Assembly: GCF_000721265.1 (NCBI RefSeq)
Contig: NZ_JOFZ01000009.1
Span: 62,001 to 126,000, forward strand
Source of the DNA: Streptomyces sp. NRRL F-5126
GTDB taxonomy: Bacteria; Actinomycetota; Actinomycetes; Streptomycetales; Streptomycetaceae
Reading direction: 5' to 3'
Length of the DNA: 64,000 nucleotides
Below, piece after piece: positions 8,640-15,906 of this stretch (its first letter is position 1; every line of letters begins with the position of its first letter). The position numbers were made by a program, and so were the translations under genes. A model generated the notes under the pieces. The model was not told the DNA's origin. It saw nothing but the letters and a program-made list of their open reading frames with translations, and did not search any database.

Positions 8640-9502
8640 CGTTGGAGCATTTCGCGCAGAAGGTCCCGGCTCTCGTCCGCTCCCGGGCACTCGCTGGTGA
8701 GCGAGTCCATGACACCGGTGTAGAGGCCGACCTCCTCCGCCTTGTCGATGTAGAGCGCGCTCGTCAGCTGCTCCGTGTAGACGACGTCGGAGAGGTCGGG
8801 CTCCGGGAACGTCAGCAGGGAGAAGGCGCCGGTCTCCGCCGTGTGCCCGCCGTAGCTGAACGGCATCACCTGGAGGGTGACGTTCGGGTGTTCCGACATC
8901 TCGACCAGGTGTTCCAGCTGATCCCTCATCACCTCGCGCCCGCCGTAGGGGCGGTGCAGCGCGGCCTCGTCGAGCACGGCGTGGAACCGCGGCGCGTGCT
9001 CGGACACCAGCTTCTTCTGCCGCTCCAGACGCAGCGCGACCCTGCGGTCTATCTCCTCGCGCTGCTCCTGCGGATCCTTCATGCCCTGGGTGATGACGGC
9101 CTGCGCGTAGCCCTCCGTCTGCAGCAGGCCGTGCACGAACTGCACCTCGAAGACGCGGATCACCGACGCCGCGGCCTCAAGGCCCACGTACGTCGGGAAC
9201 CAGCCGGGCAGGACGTCGCTGTAACTGTGCCACCAGCCCGCCACGTTGGCCTCACGCGCGAGGCCGAGCAGCGCCGAGCGCTCGCGCTCCTCGCTGACGC
9301 CGTAGAGCGTCAACAGGTCCTCGATGTCCCGCGTCTTGAAGCTCACCCGTCCCAACTCCATCCGGCTGATCTTGGATTCGGACGCGCGGATCGAGTAGCC
9401 GGCGGCCTCACGGGTGATGCCGCGCGCCTCGCGCAGACGCCTCAACTGCGAGCCCAGCAAGATGCGCCGCACCACGGAACCGCCCGATTCGGTTGCGGTC
9501 AC
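8633..9502 (-). CDS. XRE-family regulator with DUF5753 (WhiJ-like)
   Basis: Transcription factor of 289 residues. Residues about 10-70 are an XRE helix-turn-helix (LGSQLRRLREARGITREAAG, then SESKISRMELGR). Residues about 95-285 match the DUF5753 effector-like domain (AREANVAGWWHSYSDVLPGW, EVQFVHGLLQTEGYA, LQVMPFSYGGH). Proteins of this type in Streptomyces, such as WhiJ, work with DUF397 partners and anti-sigma-like ATPases in developmental control; both partners follow here. GTG at 9502 is preferred because GGGGAGG lies 8 bases upstream, inside the slightly longer frame that opens at 9520. Confidence 0.9.
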   Translation of the reverse strand: MTATESGGSVVRRILLGSQLRRLREARGITREAAGYSIRASESKISRMELGRVSFKTRDIEDLLTLYGVSEERERSALLGLAREANVAGWWHSYSDVLPGWFPTYVGLEAAASVIRVFEVQFVHGLLQTEGYAQAVITQGMKDPQEQREEIDRRVALRLERQKKLVSEHAPRFHAVLDEAALHRPYGGREVMRDQLEHLVEMSEHPNVTLQVMPFSYGGHTAETGAFSLLTFPEPDLSDVVYTEQLTSALYIDKAEEVGLYTGVMDSLTSECPGADESRDLLREMLQRY

Positions 9503-9833
9503 GTTGTCAACCCTCCCCATCCCATGCCGTCTGCCGGAGCCCCCGGACCCCGACTGCCGGATTGTGCCATCAAAACGCTTCGGGGCGTACTCATCCGGTT
9601 ACGGAAATGACGAACCCTGGAAGAAGCGGCCGGAAGAGACGGCAAGAGACCCGCCCGATAAAGGGGATTAAGAAGGACAAATCAACACACAACAGTCATG
9701 TGCACGTGCATCTGCCCTTGCATCCGCAGCCCGCATTCGGAACCATGGCTCACGCGCACCCCTCGCGGCCACACCGCTGCCCGTATCCACCGCCGGGCCC
9801 CGGCACGGCCGCCGGAACCCGGGAGAGCCTCGC
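9503..9833. other. Divergent intergenic region of the whiJ-like cluster
   Basis: 331 bases without a supported gene. It is relatively AT-rich for this genome between 9570 and 9700 (stretches such as TTAAGAAGGACAAATCAACAC), as expected for promoters of the divergent XRE and ATPase genes. It holds the 16-bp element listed at 9700-9715. Confidence 0.6.
9700..9715 (+). promoter_or_regulatory. Shared cluster element, copy 1
   Basis: GTGCACGTGCATCTGC contains the palindrome TGCACGTGCA. It lies 118 bases before the ATPase start codon and points toward it. The same element, with one mismatch, lies upstream of the DUF397 gene in the matching orientation (10751-10766). A common operator, perhaps for the neighbouring XRE protein, is inferred. 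Confidence 0.55.
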
Positions 9834-10358
9834 ATGGGGACGAATGGATCGACTGTGCTCGCGCCGTTGCGGCAGGGCCTTCCGCCGATCGACCCCTCAG
9901 GCGCGGCAGGAGCCGCCTCGTGCGCGCTGCCCGCCCGGTACGAGGCAGTCCGCTCGGCGCGGGAGTTCACGCGCACGACGCTCGGGGAGTGGACGCTCGA
10001 CGACCGGTTCGACGACATCGCGCTCGTCGTCTCCGAACTCGTCACGAACGCGCTGCGCCACGCGCTGCCGGGCGGGGCGGTGGTGCCGGGCCAGGAGCGG
10101 CCCGTGCGCCTGCACCTGATGCGGTGGAACACGCGGCTCGTGTGCGCGGTGCGCGATCCGAGCCGGGAGAGCCCCGAGGCGCGTGAGGCCGACGAGGACT
10201 GCGCGGCGGAGTCGGGGCGCGGCCTGTTCCTCGTCGAGTCGTTCAGCGACAGCTGGGGGTGGCACCCCCTGACGGGGACGCTGAACGGCAAGGTGGTGTG
10301 GGCGGTCTTCTCGCTTCAGGCGCCGGCGGTGGCTCCACCGAGGACCGCTGAGGCCTGA
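9834..10358 (+). CDS. Anti-sigma-factor-like ATP-binding protein (HATPase_c)
   Basis: 174-residue cytoplasmic protein with a GHKL/HATPase_c ATP-binding fold like SpoIIAB/RsbW but without a recognisable kinase-specific extension. The N box is VVSELVTNALRHAL, the G1 box is CAVRDPSRES and the G2 region is AESGRGLFLVESF. Proteins of this type are abundant in Streptomyces and often sit beside XRE-DUF5753 and DUF397 genes, as here. ATG at 9834 follows GGGAGAG. Its target, a sigma factor or other partner, cannot be read from sequence. Confidence 0.88.
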   Translation: MGTNGSTVLAPLRQGLPPIDPSGAAGAASCALPARYEAVRSAREFTRTTLGEWTLDDRFDDIALVVSELVTNALRHALPGGAVVPGQERPVRLHLMRWNTRLVCAVRDPSRESPEAREADEDCAAESGRGLFLVESFSDSWGWHPLTGTLNGKVVWAVFSLQAPAVAPPRTAEA

Positions 10359-10431
10359 GGCGGCCGGCAGGGCCACGTACAAGGCGGCGTACGCGGCGGC
10401 GTACGAACGAAGTCCGCACGCCGCCGTGCGC

Positions 10432-10674
10432 TCAGTTCGCGGCGGCCAGGTGGTCGAATTCGCCGGCCTTCACGCCGAGGAGCATGGCCTCGATTTCCGC
10501 AGGCGTGTACACGAGTGCGGGCCCGTCCGGAAAGCGGGAATTGCGCACCGCGACCTCACCGCCCGGCAGTTTGGCGAACTCCACACAGGTCCCCTGGGAG
10601 TTGCTGAAACCGCTCTTCTGCCACGCCACGTCGGGCAGCTCCGCCGCCGCCATGCCGTTGTACACGTGTCGCAC
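10432..10674 (-). CDS. DUF397 protein, partner of the WhiJ-like cluster
   Basis: Small protein of 80 residues with the complete DUF397 pattern: WQKSGFSNSQGTCVEFAKLP, then VAVRNSRFPDGPALVYTPAE and an acidic end VKAGEFDHL. DUF397 proteins are thought to act together with XRE-DUF5753 regulators, possibly as antagonists, in a toxin-antitoxin-like or developmental module. The GTG start at 10674 has GGAG 6 bases upstream and gives the common N-terminus VRHVYNGMA. The gene faces the ATPase gene tail to tail, and a copy of the cluster element lies 76 bases upstream. Confidence 0.9.
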   Translation of the reverse strand: MRHVYNGMAAAELPDVAWQKSGFSNSQGTCVEFAKLPGGEVAVRNSRFPDGPALVYTPAEIEAMLLGVKAGEFDHLAAAN

Positions 10675-10750
10675 AGGTTGCTCCTGGGAGTTGCTGGATA
10701 CCGCTGACAACTGGGCGGGATCATAGCCGTGTTCACGCGCTTCTGCATGA

Positions 10751-10766
10751 GCAAATGCACGTGCAC
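10751..10766 (-). promoter_or_regulatory. Shared cluster element, copy 2
   Basis: Read on the minus strand it is GTGCACGTGCATTTGC, 15 of 16 bases identical to the copy at 9700-9715 and oriented toward the DUF397 gene. The 12-base core GTGCACGTGCAT is identical. Confidence 0.55.
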
Positions 10767-10967
10767 GGTCGGTGTCGACGCGATTACGAACGCTAAGGAG
10801 CTTTCCCGGTGCACTGAGTGAACACCTTGTTCGAGTGCGGGAACGAACCCCGGCTGCGGACAGGGCGCACGGTACGGCAGCAAAGGCTTTTCCTGTACCC
10901 CGAATTCCGCCTTGCCGCCGCCCTTTCTCCTCCTTCTCCGCTCTCCTCACTCTCCGGTAAGACGGTG

Positions 10968-11657
10968 TTACTTACCCGCGCCGACGGGGTCGACGGTGAT
11001 GCCGGGGCCGCTGGAGCTGTCGCTGACGGGGATGTTGATGCCGGTGGGCACCGTGTGGGAGTGGGTCTCGTTGGGCGGGGTGATGATCAGCTTCGTGAAG
11101 GTGACGCCGGAGCCGCCGGTGTGGTTGGGCGGGTAGTGCAGCGTGAAGTGCGTCTCCTGCCCGGCGGCCAGCTTCACGGTGGGCACGCTCATGGCCGAGC
11201 GCGTGGCGTGCTCGGTGCCGTATTGGCTCTTGAGGTCCACGCCGGGGAAGCCGTGCATCGCACAGGCGGTGGCACCGGTGTTCTTCAGATTGACGAGGAG
11301 TTCGCCCTCTGCCATGCCGCCCGAGGTGGTGAAGGCCAGGTTCGCCGTCTTGCAGGCGCTCCCAGATGTCGAGCCCGTGCCACCTCCCGTACCGGATCCC
11401 GTGTCCTTGCCAGAGCCGGCGGCGGCGTTCGAGCCGGACGCGCTGCCCCCGGAGCCCGAGGCCGGGGCGGAGGCCGAGCCGGAGCCGTCGGAGGGGGCGC
11501 CCAGGGGCGTGCCGCCGTCTCCCGGCGACGCACCGGCGGCCGCCCCGGCGCTGCCGCCGGAGTCACTGCCGCCGGAGTCACTGCCGCCGCAGGCAGTGAG
11601 CGAGAAGCTCGCCGCGACGGCGACCAGTGCGAGCGCCGACATCTTCTTCACGTTCAT
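10968..11657 (-). CDS. Secreted lipoprotein with DUF4232 domain
   Basis: Predicted lipoprotein of 229 residues. The N-terminus MNVKKMSALALVAVAASF leads to the lipobox LTAC, then a long Gly/Ser/Ala-rich linker to about residue 105. The C-terminal domain, roughly 105-229, matches DUF4232 (CKTANLAFTTSGGMAEGELL, ACAMHGFPGVDLKS, HYPPNHTGGSG), a cell-surface domain of unknown function common in actinomycetes. ATG at 11657 follows GAGGAAGAAC, which excludes the longer in-frame extension to 11726. Confidence 0.88.
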   Translation of the reverse strand: MNVKKMSALALVAVAASFSLTACGGSDSGGSDSGGSAGAAAGASPGDGGTPLGAPSDGSGSASAPASGSGGSASGSNAAAGSGKDTGSGTGGGTGSTSGSACKTANLAFTTSGGMAEGELLVNLKNTGATACAMHGFPGVDLKSQYGTEHATRSAMSVPTVKLAAGQETHFTLHYPPNHTGGSGVTFTKLIITPPNETHSHTVPTGINIPVSDSSSGPGITVDPVGAGK

Positions 11658-11837
11658 GTTCTTCCTCACCAGGTCGGGTACCTCTCCACCTGCTTGGATC
11701 CAGGCAAGACCATTTTTGTTCTCCACTGCTGCCCCTCAGGACGCGGCTGTGACATACAGGATGACAAGCTGTGACCTGCGGGCCGGGCCACGGGCCTGGC
11801 CGTCGTCCGGCGATCCGGGGATCTCAGGGGGCATGCC

Positions 11838-12491
11838 GTGCGCGGGTACACAAGGGCCGGGGCCGGGGCGGGGGTCGCGATGGCCGGCCTGGCGGTCGCA
11901 GCGATGCTGCTGGCGGGGTGCGGCGGCGGGGACGCCACCGGCGGCGGCGCGCCGAGCGGCGCGCGGCACACGGGAGGGAGCGCGCAGAACGACGGCACGG
12001 GTACGGGCTCGGACGCGGGCGCGGGCGCGGGCAGCAGCGCACCGGCGGACGGCCAGGGTGCGGGCAGCGGCACGCCGGGGCGCGGTTCGGCGTCCGCCAC
12101 GTCGCCGGGCGCGCATCGGCCGTCCGGGGCCACGAGTTCAGGCCCCGGCGGGCAGACCGTGGAAGAGGTCGCGCGCAGGCTCGCGGGCACCTGGCAGGGC
12201 CAGACCGGTGGCAGCGTGGTGACGCTCTCGGTCAAGGGCGTCGAGGCGGTCGTGATCGCCGGCAGCCACGTCTGCCAGGGCACGATCCGGGACCTGGGCG
12301 TGCCCACGCTCTCGCTGACGTGCACGGACGGCGACAAGGACCGCGTGAAGGGTGTCGTGCGGTCCAATGACGGCAAGAAGGCGGTGATCGCCTGGGGAGG
12401 CAGCAGGCGGGACACGCTCAGGAAGAAGGCGCTGCCCGCCTCGCCGGGGCCGCCGTCGGCGCGTGCGACCACGAGCGCGCCACCGCCGTAG
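11838..12491 (+). CDS. Putative lipoprotein of unknown function
   Basis: 217-residue predicted lipoprotein. A signal peptide (about residues 1-26) ends in the lipobox LAGC, followed by a Gly/Ser/Thr-rich linker to about residue 105. The remaining domain begins QTVEEVARRLAGTWQGQTGG and has alternating hydrophobic strands, suggesting a small beta-rich extracellular fold. I do not recognise the family. The GTG start at 11838 has CAGGGGG a few bases upstream. It is divergent from the DUF4232 lipoprotein gene and ends at the DnaA-box hairpin. Confidence 0.75.
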   Translation: MRGYTRAGAGAGVAMAGLAVAAMLLAGCGGGDATGGGAPSGARHTGGSAQNDGTGTGSDAGAGAGSSAPADGQGAGSGTPGRGSASATSPGAHRPSGATSSGPGGQTVEEVARRLAGTWQGQTGGSVVTLSVKGVEAVVIAGSHVCQGTIRDLGVPTLSLTCTDGDKDRVKGVVRSNDGKKAVIAWGGSRRDTLRKKALPASPGPPSARATTSAPPP

Positions 12492-12498
12492 GGGTTCG

Positions 12499-12550
12499 CG
12501 CGCCTCGCCGCGTTGTCCACAGGCTGTGGACAACGCGGCGGCGAGGCGCG
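12499..12550. terminator. Bidirectional hairpin built from two facing DnaA boxes
   Basis: In the 60-base gap between two convergent genes, GTTGTCCACAG (12512-12522) and CTGTGGACAAC (12524-12534) form a perfect palindrome around one G. TTGTCCACA (12513-12521) and its complement (12525-12533) each match the Streptomyces DnaA-box consensus. Outer GC arms CGCGCCTCGCCGC and its counterpart extend the hairpin with a 3-base bulge. Position suits a shared terminator; the DnaA match suggests a second role. Confidence 0.7.
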
Positions 12551-12551
12551 A

Positions 12552-13031
12552 TCAGCCGATGCCGGCCGGCTCCGGGGCGAACTCGCACCACACGGCCTTG
12601 CCGCGCCGCGCCCGCGCGAAGTCGCCCCAGTCCACGGCCAGGCCGGTGACGAGCAGCAGCCCCCGCCCCTCCGTCGCCTCCGCGTCGACCGACTCGATCC
12701 CCGTCGGCCAGCGCGGCGGCGTGCGGGAGGGATCCGCCACCTCGACGCGCAGCCGCTCCCCCGCTCCGAGCAGGGCGAGGGAGACGGCGCCCCGGGTGCA
12801 GCCGCACGGGCAGACGCCGTGGCGCACGGCATTGGTGACCAGCTCGCTGACCGCCAGTTCGACGGTCGCGGCCAGCTCGCCCTCCACGCGCTGTGCGGCG
12901 AGCACCTCGCGGGTGTGTCTTCGCGCCCGCCAGACCGCCTCCGGCTTGTGCGGCAGCGGCAGCCGTGTCAGCGGCAGCCAGCGGGATCGCGGCTGGTGGA
13001 CGTCGTGCGGAAGTCGACTGTCAGTGAGCAT
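12552..13031 (-). CDS. HATPase_c ATP-binding regulator with a Cys cluster
   Basis: 159-residue anti-sigma-factor-like GHKL ATP-binding protein. The N box is AVSELVTNAVRHG, the G1 region is VEVADPSRTPP and the G2 region is TEGRGLLLVTGLAVDWGD. Between the N box and the next strand there is a CPCGC motif with three cysteines, unusual for this fold and possibly metal- or redox-sensing. The N-terminus is basic and proline-rich. It starts with ATG at 13031 and converges on the lipoprotein gene. A partner sigma factor is not adjacent. Confidence 0.82.
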   Translation of the reverse strand: MLTDSRLPHDVHQPRSRWLPLTRLPLPHKPEAVWRARRHTREVLAAQRVEGELAATVELAVSELVTNAVRHGVCPCGCTRGAVSLALLGAGERLRVEVADPSRTPPRWPTGIESVDAEATEGRGLLLVTGLAVDWGDFARARRGKAVWCEFAPEPAGIG

Positions 13032-13187
13032 CGTTACTCTCGGACATCAGTAGGTCACTCAAAGCAACCCATGGTGCCCGAGAGGACAGCCGTCATGCCA
13101 CAACTTCCCCCACTTGCCCAGGCCGGCCGGGCGATCCGCACCGCACTCGCCGCACTCGGCGCACTCGGCCCGCGCGTATTACCGGTA

Positions 13188-14099
13188 TTACGGGACGATG
13201 ACCAGCTTGCCGCGCGCGTGGCCCGCCTCGCTCTCCGCGTGCGCGTCGGCGGCCTCCGCCAGCGTGTACGTGCGCGCCACGCGCACGTCCAGCGCGCCCT
13301 CGGCCGCGAGCGCGAGGGCGTCCGTCAGGTAGGAGCGGCGCTGCTCCGGCGTGGAGCCGCCGCCGGAGAAGGCCACGCCCAGCTGCTGCGCCGCCATGTC
13401 GGCGATGGTGATGACGCGGTCGGTGGTGCCGCCGCGCAGTTCGATCGAGTCGGGCAGGGCGCCCTTGCCCGCGGTGTCGAAGACCGCGTCCACGCCCTGC
13501 GGCGCGGCCGCGCGTACGCGCTCCACCAGCCCGTCCCCGTAGGCGACGGGCGTGGCGCCGAGCGAGCTCACGTAGTCGTGGTTGGCAGGCGAGGCCGTGC
13601 CGATGACGGTCGCTCCGCGCGCGACCGCGAACTGTACGGCGATCGCGCCGACGGCACCCGCGGCGCCGTGCACGAGGAGGGTCTCGCCCTTTTCGACGCC
13701 GAGTGCGCCCAGCACACGCGAGGCGGTCTCGCCTGCGACGGGCAGGGCGACGGCGCGGTTCCAGTCGAGCCCCGCGGGCTTCTTGACGGCGACGGTCATC
13801 AGGGCGTGCTCCGCGTAGGCCCGCACGGCCGAGCCGACCACCTCGTCGCCCACGGCGAAGTCCGTGACGCCCTCGCCCACCTCGTCCACCACGCCGGCGG
13901 CCTCAAGGCCCGGGACGGACGGCAGCTCCACGGGCATGACCTCCTGCATCCATCCGTGGCGGATCTTCCAGTCCATCGGATTGACGCCCGCGGCCTTGAC
14001 CCGCACGCGCACCTGGCCAGGACCGGCGTGCGGCTCGTCGACGTCGCCCACGTGCAGCACCTCGGGCCCGCCGAACTCCTCGAAAACAGTCGCCTTCAT
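13188..14099 (-). CDS. Zinc-independent MDR-family NADP-dependent oxidoreductase (quinone-reductase-like)
   Basis: 303-residue medium-chain dehydrogenase/reductase resembling quinone oxidoreductases. The N-terminal GroES-like half starts MKATVFEEFGGPEVL and contains AAGVNPMDWKIRHG; the Rossmann glycine motif is VHGAAGAVGAIAVQF. The structural and catalytic zinc cysteines of true alcohol dehydrogenases are absent. ATG at 14099 has GGAGGTCACG just upstream. It is one of three related MDR genes in this window (others at 28144 and 44656). An inverted repeat lies 60 bases upstream. The substrate is not predictable. Confidence 0.88.
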   Translation of the reverse strand: MKATVFEEFGGPEVLHVGDVDEPHAGPGQVRVRVKAAGVNPMDWKIRHGWMQEVMPVELPSVPGLEAAGVVDEVGEGVTDFAVGDEVVGSAVRAYAEHALMTVAVKKPAGLDWNRAVALPVAGETASRVLGALGVEKGETLLVHGAAGAVGAIAVQFAVARGATVIGTASPANHDYVSSLGATPVAYGDGLVERVRAAAPQGVDAVFDTAGKGALPDSIELRGGTTDRVITIADMAAQQLGVAFSGGGSTPEQRRSYLTDALALAAEGALDVRVARTYTLAEAADAHAESEAGHARGKLVIVP

Positions 14100-14159
14100 C
14101 GTGACCTCCACTCGTGGCGTGCATGCATGTGCCATGAGTACCGGTGCGATCCGGTGCCT

Positions 14160-14177
14160 CACTTGAGGCGTCAAGTG
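14160..14177. promoter_or_regulatory. Inverted repeat CACTTGA-N4-TCAAGTG
   Basis: Perfect 7-bp arms around GGCG lie 60 bases upstream of the MDR gene and 67 bases upstream of the divergent polymerase gene. The position suits an operator for either gene; no adjacent regulator gene is present. Confidence 0.45.
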
Positions 14178-14244
14178 CCGATCGGGCCGCGTTGTTCCCG
14201 GTCTTCTCCGCCCTCTGTCAGACCCGGCTGCGAGACTCGCACCC

Positions 14245-15906
14245 ATGACCGGACGTTGGGCGCTGGCTCCGCTGGACGACGGCGGCGCGCTGCTCGCGCC
14301 GCTGGCCGCCGACGGCTCGGCGGCCGGGCCCGTGGTTCGGGAGCCGGATCTGGTGGCGTCGGTGCGTGCGCGGCCCGGCGTCGCGCGGTGGGTGTGGCGT
14401 TCGACGCCCGAGGTCTACCCGCGGCTGCTCGCGGCGCGGGTACCGGTGGAGCGGTGCTACGACGTCGAGGCGGCCGAGCAGCTGCTGCTCGGCCACGAGG
14501 GGCGGCTCGGCGAGCCGCGGTCGGCCGCGGCCGCGTGGGCGCGGCTGCGGAAGGCGCCGGTGCCGCCCGATCCCCCGGCGCGGTCGGCGGAGCCCGGCTC
14601 CCAGTCGTCGCTGTTCGAGCCGAGGGCCGGCTCGGAGGTGCCGTTCGAGGGGCTGCTCGCGGTCTACGCGGAGCAGCAGCGCAGGCACGGCCTCGCGGAG
14701 CACCCGGGCAGGATGCGGCTGCTGACGGCCGCCGAATCGGCGGGCATGCTCGTCGCGGAGGACCTGCATGCGGCGGGTCTGCCGTGGCGGGCGGACATCC
14801 ACCGCGAGGTGCTGCGGGAACTGCTGGGCGAGCGGTATGCGGGCGGCGGCGAGCCGCGGCGGCTCGCGGAGCTGGCGGACGAGGTGTCGGAGGCCTTCGG
14901 CCACCGGGTACGGCCCGACCTCCCGGCCGACGTGGTGCGGGCATTCGCGCGGGCCGGCGTGCGGGTGACGTCCACCCGGCGGTGGGAGCTGGAGAAGGTG
15001 GACCACCCGGCGGTCGAGCCCCTCGTCCAGTACAAGAAGCTCTACCGCATCTGGACGGCCAACGGCTGGACGTGGCTGCAGGACTGGGTGCGGGAGGGCA
15101 GGTTCCGGCCGGAGTACCAGCCGGGCGGCACGGTCACGGGCCGTTGGACGACCAACGGCGGGGGCGCGCTGCAGATCCCCCGCGTGCTGCGGCGGGCCGT
15201 CGTGGCCGACGAGGGGTGGCGGCTGGTCGTCGCCGACGCGGCACAGATGGAGCCGCGCGTGCTCGCGGCGATCTCGCGCGACCCCGGCTTCATGGAGGCG
15301 TCCGGGCACCCGGGCGACCTGTACGCGGCGCTGTCGGACCGTGCGTTCGCCGGCGACCGTGCGCAGGCGAAGCTGGCGGTGCTGGGTGCGATCTACGGGC
15401 AGACCTCGGGCGACGGCCTGAAGAACCTGGCGGCGCTGCGCCGCCGCTTCCCGCTCGCGGTGTCGTACGTGGACGAGGCGGCGCGCGCGGGAGAGGAGGG
15501 GCGCCTGGTGCGCACCTGGCTGGGCCGCACGAGCCCGCGGGCTCTCGGAGCCGTCGAGGACGACGAGGCCGGCATTCCGCAGGAGGAGGAAGCGCCGCAG
15601 GGCTCGACGCCCTCGTCGCGGGCGCGCGGGCGCTTCACGCGCAATTTCGTCGTCCAGGGCAGCGCCGCCGACTGGGCGCTGCTGATGCTGGCGACGCTGC
15701 GCGGGGCGACCTCCGGCATGCGGGCGGAACTGGTCTTCTTCCAGCACGACGAGGTGATCGTGCACTGCCCGCGCGAGGAGGCGGACGCGGTGGTGGCGGC
15801 GGTCCAGGCGGCGGCGGACACGGCGGGGACGGCCGCGTTCGGGCAGACACCGGTCCGCTTCCCCTTCACGACCGCGGTGGTGGAGCGCTACTCGGACGCG
15901 AAGTAG
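14245..15906 (+). CDS. Family A DNA polymerase (PolA-like, 553 aa)
   Basis: A second, short PolI-type enzyme; in databases this group is called bifunctional 3'-5' exonuclease/DNA polymerase. The polymerase core is complete in outline: motif A VVADAAQMEPRVLAAIS (D331), motif B with R372, K376 and IYGQ, and motif C QHDEVIVH (D502, E503). At the position of E. coli Phe762 there is Leu380. I cannot find the DxE exonuclease residues in the divergent N-terminal 150 residues, and there is no 5' nuclease domain. ATG at 14245 lacks a clear ribosome site. The last 19 bases overlap the convergent aldo/keto reductase gene. A role in repair synthesis is likely but inferred. Confidence 0.88.
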   Translation: MTGRWALAPLDDGGALLAPLAADGSAAGPVVREPDLVASVRARPGVARWVWRSTPEVYPRLLAARVPVERCYDVEAAEQLLLGHEGRLGEPRSAAAAWARLRKAPVPPDPPARSAEPGSQSSLFEPRAGSEVPFEGLLAVYAEQQRRHGLAEHPGRMRLLTAAESAGMLVAEDLHAAGLPWRADIHREVLRELLGERYAGGGEPRRLAELADEVSEAFGHRVRPDLPADVVRAFARAGVRVTSTRRWELEKVDHPAVEPLVQYKKLYRIWTANGWTWLQDWVREGRFRPEYQPGGTVTGRWTTNGGGALQIPRVLRRAVVADEGWRLVVADAAQMEPRVLAAISRDPGFMEASGHPGDLYAALSDRAFAGDRAQAKLAVLGAIYGQTSGDGLKNLAALRRRFPLAVSYVDEAARAGEEGRLVRTWLGRTSPRALGAVEDDEAGIPQEEEAPQGSTPSSRARGRFTRNFVVQGSAADWALLMLATLRGATSGMRAELVFFQHDEVIVHCPREEADAVVAAVQAAADTAGTAAFGQTPVRFPFTTAVVERYSDAK

